A DNA stretch of 33,652 bases, from NCBI GenBank assembly GCA_026418615.1, contig JAOAAY010000037.1, positions 1 through 33,652 on the forward strand, given 5' to 3'. Position numbers and translations under genes: made by a program. The DNA is from Candidatus Sumerlaeaceae bacterium (lineage in GTDB: Bacteria > Sumerlaeota > Sumerlaeia > Sumerlaeales > Sumerlaeaceae). The notes beneath the pieces were generated by a model. The model was given only the letters and a program-made list of their open reading frames with translations. It was not told the DNA's origin and did not search any database. Of this stretch, positions 29,611 to 33,652 are shown in pieces; the stretch's first letter is position 1; every line of letters begins with the position of its first letter.

Positions 29611-30876
29611 TCACGCCCACCGCAGAGCCAGCAACACCAAGGTGATGAGCACGACCGTCACGCCGACAGCCACCAAGGCCAGCAGCCACTGATGAGCAGG
29701 CACGGTCGGCACCGGCGCGCTTGGCTGCGCGGCCCCGACTGGCGAGCCCCTCTCCACGGCCGATCCGTCAAGGGTCGCGCCAGTTTCAGCGGCGCCCGAC
29801 CGCTCAGCGCCCGAGTCGAGCATCTGAACCAGCGGCGACACCACCGCCGGCGAATCCGCCGCCTCTGCCCCAACCGCCTCACGACCCGCTTCGAACGCGC
29901 GCCTCAAATCATCGCAAAACTCGCGCACCGACGATGGCCGGTCATCGGGATTCGTTTGCAGGGCGCGCGCGACGATCGCGTCCACCGCCGGCGGCAGCGA
30001 CGGATTCAGTTGCGATGGCGGCACATACGGATCGCCGGGCAATTGACGGGTGAACATCTTGTAGAAGGTCACCCCCAGCGAGTAAATGTCCGCGCGGGCA
30101 TCCACCGAGTTGGGATCGCGCCGCTGCTCGGGTGCCATGTAACTCGCCGTGCCCACCGTCGAGCCGCGGCTCGGCACCTCAGGCTCTTCACCAGCCAGCA
30201 CGATGCCAAAATCGGAAAGTTTCACAACCCCCTGCCGGTTGACCAGGATGTTGGACGGCTTCACATCCCGGTGCACGATACCCAGCGAGTGAATGTAGGC
30301 CAGCGCACTGCCCACCTCCTCGATGACCCGCAAGAAATGCCGTTCCTTGAGTTCCGCCGTGTGCAGGACATGATTCAGGGTCACCCCCTCGACCAGTTCG
30401 AGGACGATGTAATGGTAACCGCCGGCCTCGCCACGCTCGATGATGTTCACAATGTTCGGATGGCTCAGACCCGCCAGCGCCCCAGCCTCGCGCTCGAAGC
30501 GCCTCACCAAGTTCGGATCCCTCGCATAACGCGGCGATAAAACTTTGATGGCCACGGGACGATTCAGCGAAATCTGAATGCCGCGATAAACCGCCGCCAT
30601 CCCCCCTTTGCCGAGGAACTTCTGGATCTGAAATCCGCCGAGCATCATACCGCTCGGCAGCGGAGCGCTGGCTTCACCCCCTCCCGAGGGGGTGCACTGT
30701 TCGACGGCGTCCTCCGAGCCGGAGGCGTCAGGCGTAGCACGGCGCGCCACCAAGCGCAGCCGCGCTCCACACGATGGGCAGGTCACAGTCTCTGGCTTTT
30801 CACTACCTCGAGCAACCGCGCCACCACAGCGCGGACACTTCAATGAAGTTGCCAAATCACGGTCCCCTTCCGGCAC
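29611..30876 (-). CDS. Zinc-ribbon, tail-anchored Ser/Thr protein kinase (PknB-like)
   Basis: A protein of up to 421 residues. The N-terminus has a zinc ribbon, CPRCGG (14-19) and CPSCGA (33-38). The kinase domain (about 82-330) is complete: glycine loop GKGGMAAVYRG, Lys111 in AIKVL, Glu130, HRDVKPSN with Asp204, DFG at 222-224 and APE at 248-250. An Ala/Pro-rich linker leads to a single C-terminal span (about 395-418) with no extracellular sensor, so the enzyme is tail-anchored with its catalytic part in the cytoplasm. The GTG at 30876 lacks a ribosome site. A TTG at 30855, eight bases after GGAAGGGG, may be the true start, still keeping the zinc ribbon. It lies 127 bases downstream of a response regulator gene. 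Confidence 0.92.
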   Translation of the reverse strand: MPEGDRDLATSLKCPRCGGAVARGSEKPETVTCPSCGARLRLVARRATPDASGSEDAVEQCTPSGGGEASAPLPSGMMLGGFQIQKFLGKGGMAAVYRGIQISLNRPVAIKVLSPRYARDPNLVRRFEREAGALAGLSHPNIVNIIERGEAGGYHYIVLELVEGVTLNHVLHTAELKERHFLRVIEEVGSALAYIHSLGIVHRDVKPSNILVNRQGVVKLSDFGIVLAGEEPEVPSRGSTVGTASYMAPEQRRDPNSVDARADIYSLGVTFYKMFTRQLPGDPYVPPSQLNPSLPPAVDAIVARALQTNPDDRPSSVREFCDDLRRAFEAGREAVGAEAADSPAVVSPLVQMLDSGAERSGAAETGATLDGSAVERGSPVGAAQPSAPVPTVPAHQWLLALVAVGVTVVLITLVLLALRWA

Positions 30877-31003
30877 ACCGCCCGACGCCGCATCACAACA
30901 TGATCGAACATTCCGTCGTCCATGACGGTGAGCAACCGGTTACAGACAGGAGCACACTGCGACCGGCTGTTCAAGTTCATAAATGGCGCGCGACGGTCAC
31001 CCG

Positions 31004-31822
31004 TCATTCAATGGCAAACGGCAAAGGTTTCGACCGGACACTGACTATCTTCCATCCGGCAGCAGTCTGCTTGAGAACATAAGTCTCCTCCTTCGTGCGC
31101 GGAGTCCCGCTTACCATGTCCTCCCGCAGACACATGACCTTCGCCACATGGTGCGAAATGTTTTCCGCCGTGTCGAGCACCCGCTGCGATGCCGTGCGGC
31201 CGCGATCATCCGCACGCGATTGCTCGCGCCGCTGGATGTACTCGGTGCGCGTCAAACCGCCCAGCATCTCTTCGCCCATCGTGTCATATTCCGCGCCAAA
31301 ATCGCCCGTGTTCCAACTCTCGACAAAGACGCGCACGACATCCGATGGCGACAACCCCGGCTTCGACCGCGGCGCGGCATCCGGCGACGCCTTGCTCGAC
31401 CCGCCGCCAGCCTCCTTCGCCTCGACAGCATCCGACACATACCGACCTTTGCGCAGCAAATACTCGGCCCGGCTCAGCAGCGCCAACGGATCAAACGGCT
31501 TGGCCAGATAGTCATCGGCCCCGAGTCCCGCCGCCCAATACGCATCGGGCTTGTCCCGGTCATCCAGCAAGCCCGACACCACCAGCACAGGCGTCTGAGC
31601 GACCTCCGGGGTTCGGCGCAGCCGTCGGCAAAACTCCAACCCGCTCATGCCCGGCATCTTCAGATCCACCACCGCCAGATCCGGCTTGTGCTTGAGCAGC
31701 AGACGAAACCCCTCAGCCCCATTGTCGCAGCCAATCACCTCATAACCCTTGCTGCGCAGAACAGAGGTCATGATCTCAAGGTTCTCGTGGTCGTCGTCGA
31801 GGACCAGTACAATCTTGCTCAT
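31004..31822 (-). CDS. Response regulator with C-terminal NTF2/SnoaL-like domain
   Basis: A 272-residue protein. The receiver domain (1-125) has the acidic pair Asp10-Asp11, phospho-acceptor Asp53 in VVDLKMPGMSG, Ser83 and Lys108 in AKPF, all of which support phosphorylation. After a Ser/Gly/Lys linker (130-157) comes a domain of about 115 residues (DVVRVFVESWNTGDFGAEY ... GWKIVSVRSKPL). It resembles the NTF2-like/SnoaL fold and not any DNA-binding or enzymatic output known to me. There is no histidine kinase gene nearby, while a Ser/Thr kinase follows on the same strand. GAGGG lies eight bases before the ATG. The receiver call is certain; the NTF2-like call is moderately sure. Confidence 0.85.
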   Translation of the reverse strand: MSKIVLVLDDDHENLEIMTSVLRSKGYEVIGCDNGAEGFRLLLKHKPDLAVVDLKMPGMSGLEFCRRLRRTPEVAQTPVLVVSGLLDDRDKPDAYWAAGLGADDYLAKPFDPLALLSRAEYLLRKGRYVSDAVEAKEAGGGSSKASPDAAPRSKPGLSPSDVVRVFVESWNTGDFGAEYDTMGEEMLGGLTRTEYIQRREQSRADDRGRTASQRVLDTAENISHHVAKVMCLREDMVSGTPRTKEETYVLKQTAAGWKIVSVRSKPLPFAIE

Positions 31823-31865
31823 GGTAGACCCTCAGTTAAGGCGTGCGAAGGCGCCGGCACGCAAC

Positions 31866-31887
31866 AAAAAAGGTGACACTCCGTCAC
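31866..31887 (-). terminator. Probable intrinsic terminator of thrC, overlapping its stop codon
   Basis: Read on the minus strand, GTGAC-GGAGT-GTCAC is followed by C and six T residues. The stem is only five pairs, but the T run is clear. The TGA stop of thrC lies inside the left arm. A second GC-rich inverted repeat (GCGTGC ... GCACGC, 31841-31862) follows before the response regulator. Termination is probably partial. Confidence 0.5.
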
Positions 31888-32990
31888 GCCCGCGGCGCGA
31901 GGGGCACATGCTCGAGCACCGCTTCGATGGTCGGATCAATGACCATGGGACGCCCGGACGACTTGAGCGCGTTATCCGGATCTTTCAGCCCGTGGCCCGT
32001 CAGGATGCATACGATCCGCAGTTTGCGCGCCGTCTTGCCCGCAGGCCCGGACACGGCAGGCACAGCGTTGCGGAAATAACCCTCGCGGATCAGCCGCATC
32101 AGCCCCGCCACGCAAGCCGCGCAGGCCGGTTCCGTGAACACTCCCTCGTGGCGCGCCATGTACTGGTACGCCGCGATAATGTCCGCGTCGGAGACCATGC
32201 CGATCATTCCGCCGCTCGCATCGCGGGCCGCCTCCGCCTGCTTCCAACTGGCCGGGTTGCCAATGCGAATCGCCGTCGCCAGCGTTTCCGGCTTCTCCAC
32301 CACATGCCCGCGCACAATCGGCGCCGCACCTTCAGCCTGCCAACCCATCATCCTCGGCAGCCGGTCAATGCGCCCCGCCGCGTGATACTCCGTGTAACCC
32401 TTCCAATAAGCCGTAATGTTGCCCGCGTTGCCCACCGGAATAAAATGATAGTCTGGCGGCTCGCCCAGCGCGTCGCAAATCTCAAACGCTCCGGTCTTTT
32501 GTCCCTCGATACGGAAAGGGTTGACACTGTTGACCAGCGTGATCCGGTATCGCGCCGAGATTTCACGCACCATGCGCAGCGCATCGTCGAAATTGCCCCG
32601 AACGGCAAACACCTTGGCCCCGTGCATGAGCGCCTGAGCCAACTTGCCCAGCGCGATGTTGCCCTCCGGGATGATGACGAGACAGTCGAGCCCGCAGCGC
32701 GACGCATACGCCGCCGCCGAGGCCGAAGTGTTGCCCGTCGAGGCGCACATCACCGCCGAAGTCCCCTCCTCCAAGGCCTTCGACACGGCCATCGTCATCC
32801 CCCGATCCTTGAACGACGCCGTCGGGTTCAAACCCTCAAACTTGAAATAAACCTCGGCGTCAGGACCGATCTCGCGCGCCAGCGTGTCGGCTGGAATCAG
32901 AGGCGTGTTCCCCTCCCGCAAGGTCACCACGGGGGTGTCCGCCGTTACGGGAAGGTGCTCCCGGTACTGCTCGATAACTCCGCGCCACAT
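31884..32990 (-). CDS. thrC: Threonine synthase
   Basis: A 368-residue PLP-dependent enzyme of the short ThrC class that converts O-phosphohomoserine to threonine. The PLP lysine is Lys61 in [24 protein letters not shown] is the substrate/phosphate loop, and [15 protein letters not shown] contains the glycine-rich PLP-phosphate site. [13 protein letters not shown] near the C-terminus is typical of this class. The ATG at 32990 gives the usual [14 protein letters not shown] start, with GGAG upstream; a longer frame to 33077 adds non-conserved residues. It is the most upstream minus-strand gene at the right end, preceded by a gene-free stretch that should hold its promoter. Confidence 0.96.
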   Translation of the reverse strand: MWRGVIEQYREHLPVTADTPVVTLREGNTPLIPADTLAREIGPDAEVYFKFEGLNPTASFKDRGMTMAVSKALEEGTSAVMCASTGNTSASAAAYASRCGLDCLVIIPEGNIALGKLAQALMHGAKVFAVRGNFDDALRMVREISARYRITLVNSVNPFRIEGQKTGAFEICDALGEPPDYHFIPVGNAGNITAYWKGYTEYHAAGRIDRLPRMMGWQAEGAAPIVRGHVVEKPETLATAIRIGNPASWKQAEAARDASGGMIGMVSDADIIAAYQYMARHEGVFTEPACAACVAGLMRLIREGYFRNAVPAVSGPAGKTARKLRIVCILTGHGLKDPDNALKSSGRPMVIDPTIEAVLEHVPLAPRA

Positions 32991-33183
32991 GATTGCCAAC
33001 CGCTCCACAAAAGACTCAGAATCCACGCCGCTCCGACACGGCGCAACGAACCCCGACTGCTGAACCCGGCCGGCCAATAATCAAGCGGGAACTGCAACTC
33101 CGCCACCAGCCAACGAAAAGTTCGTCAATCCGCCCGGCCCTGAACCTCAACCACCGTTGCATCACGAAAATCCCCTACGGCGC

Positions 33184-33219
33184 CAACTTTCGGGGACGGT
33201 TCAACTTTCGGGGACGGTT
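33184..33219. repeat. Perfect tandem repeat of an 18-mer (two copies)
   Basis: The unit CAACTTTCGGGGACGGTT occurs twice head to tail without a mismatch (33184-33201 and 33202-33219) and is followed by GACC. GGGGACGGTT-type runs are common next to REP-associated (IS200-like) transposase genes, but no transposase frame is present here. It could be a remnant or a non-autonomous piece. The repeat is seen directly; the origin is a guess. Confidence 0.75.
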
Positions 33220-33641
33220 GACCATTTCGCGTATGTTATGGCCGCTGAACCGCGACCGCAAGGACCCGAGGTCGGCGAACCACGCTAACGCAGGCCGGAA
33301 AAATGTTAACTTTTGGCGGTCGTGAATTCAACGGAGCGGGCAAGAGGGCAAGCACACCTCGAGTGTCGCATTCGACCGCACAAGCCGCGGCCGCGCGGGG
33401 CTGGTTGCAGTCTCCGACATTCCCCGGCGCGATCGCTATCGAACCGTAGCACGCCCGCGGCGAGTTGGCACAGGGTGATTTGCAATTGTCGTTTTGTCTT
33501 GACAACACGGGCCGGTTGTAGATGGGTTTGGTTCCGGTTGTGTGGTATTTGCGCCCTGCAGAAACAGCACCGCACCGCATGGGGGATTTCAAATGGTTTA
33601 TCTTGCCCATGAACGAGAACGGATGACTGTGAGGGGCTTTA

Positions 33642-33651
33642 CCCCCCCCCC
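33642..33651. repeat. Homopolymer C10 at the window end
   Basis: Ten C residues directly before the last base. It is probably where assembly stopped or an assembly artefact; a biological role is unlikely. Confidence 0.8.
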
Positions 33652-33652
33652 G

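Larger units (their letters stand above)
32991..33652. other. Gene-free right end of the window
   Basis: About 660 bases with no gene I can support. It must contain the thrC promoter, but no clear -35/-10 pair was found. It holds the 18-base tandem repeat at 33184-33219 and a C10 run at the very end. From about 33480 the bases become less GC-rich than in the coding regions, and no frame shows a recognisable protein. Confidence 0.45.

Noticed and set aside
33499..33524. TTGACA with TAGATG as a plus-strand promoter near the right end
   Set aside because: The spacer would be only 14 bases and no supported gene follows.
33579..33626. 15-codon frame (MGDFKWFILPMNENG) followed by a GGGG-CTTTA-CCCC stem
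   Set aside because: Too short to judge, no ribosome site, and it lies against the C10 run at the window end.

Overview
This window is GC-rich bacterial chromosomal DNA. It carries bacterial-type housekeeping genes (NAD-dependent DNA ligase, GMP synthase, threonine synthase) together with a GGDEF protein, a polyprenyl glycosylphosphotransferase and a bacterial alpha-2-macroglobulin. The combination with a complete Hdr/Mvh-type hydrogenase-heterodisulfide reductase operon, a PknB-like kinase and several unusual domain fusions suggests an uncultured, at least partly anaerobic, envelope-complex bacterium. I cannot place the phylum from sequence alone. The window starts inside a gene and ends in a C10 run, as an assembled contig might.

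Region 1 (1-5880, minus strand) is one tightly packed operon read right to left: an Rrf2-type Fe-S regulator, then hdrC, hdrB, hdrA, mvhD, mvhG and the first 79 codons of mvhA, which runs off the window. Genes overlap by 4 or 8 bases or are separated by short gaps with good ribosome-binding sites. A palindrome sits on the probable promoter in front of the regulator. By analogy with the methanogen complex this encodes a soluble H2-oxidising, flavin-based electron-bifurcating enzyme, but no methanogenesis gene is visible, so its disulfide (or other) acceptor is unknown.

Region 2 (6347-10345, plus strand) is a four-gene cluster: a MerR-type DNA-binding domain fused to a FlhG/MinD-like ATPase, a 48-residue single-span membrane protein, an ExeA-like AAA ATPase, and a GT39/PMT-like membrane glycosyltransferase. 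This is the best candidate for an undescribed system, perhaps for spatially controlled envelope or polysaccharide assembly.

Region 3 (10325-17930, minus strand) holds ligA, guaA, a GuaB3-type IMPDH-family enzyme and a PAS-PAS-GAF-PAS-GGDEF diguanylate cyclase. The last PAS domain of that cyclase looks like a LOV domain without its photoactive cysteine.

Region 4 (18146-28101) is envelope-oriented: a thioester-containing alpha-2-macroglobulin, an exported trypsin-like/PDZ protease with a duplicated N-terminal segment, a CNNM/HlyC-type CBS membrane protein, and a small membrane protein of unknown role.

Region 5 (28160-32990, minus strand) reads thrC, a response regulator with an NTF2-like output domain, a zinc-ribbon/tail-anchored Ser/Thr kinase, and an undecaprenyl-phosphate sugar phosphotransferase. 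The right end (about 660 bases) is gene-free and carries a perfect tandem 18-mer. No tRNA, rRNA, CRISPR array or intact insertion sequence was seen.
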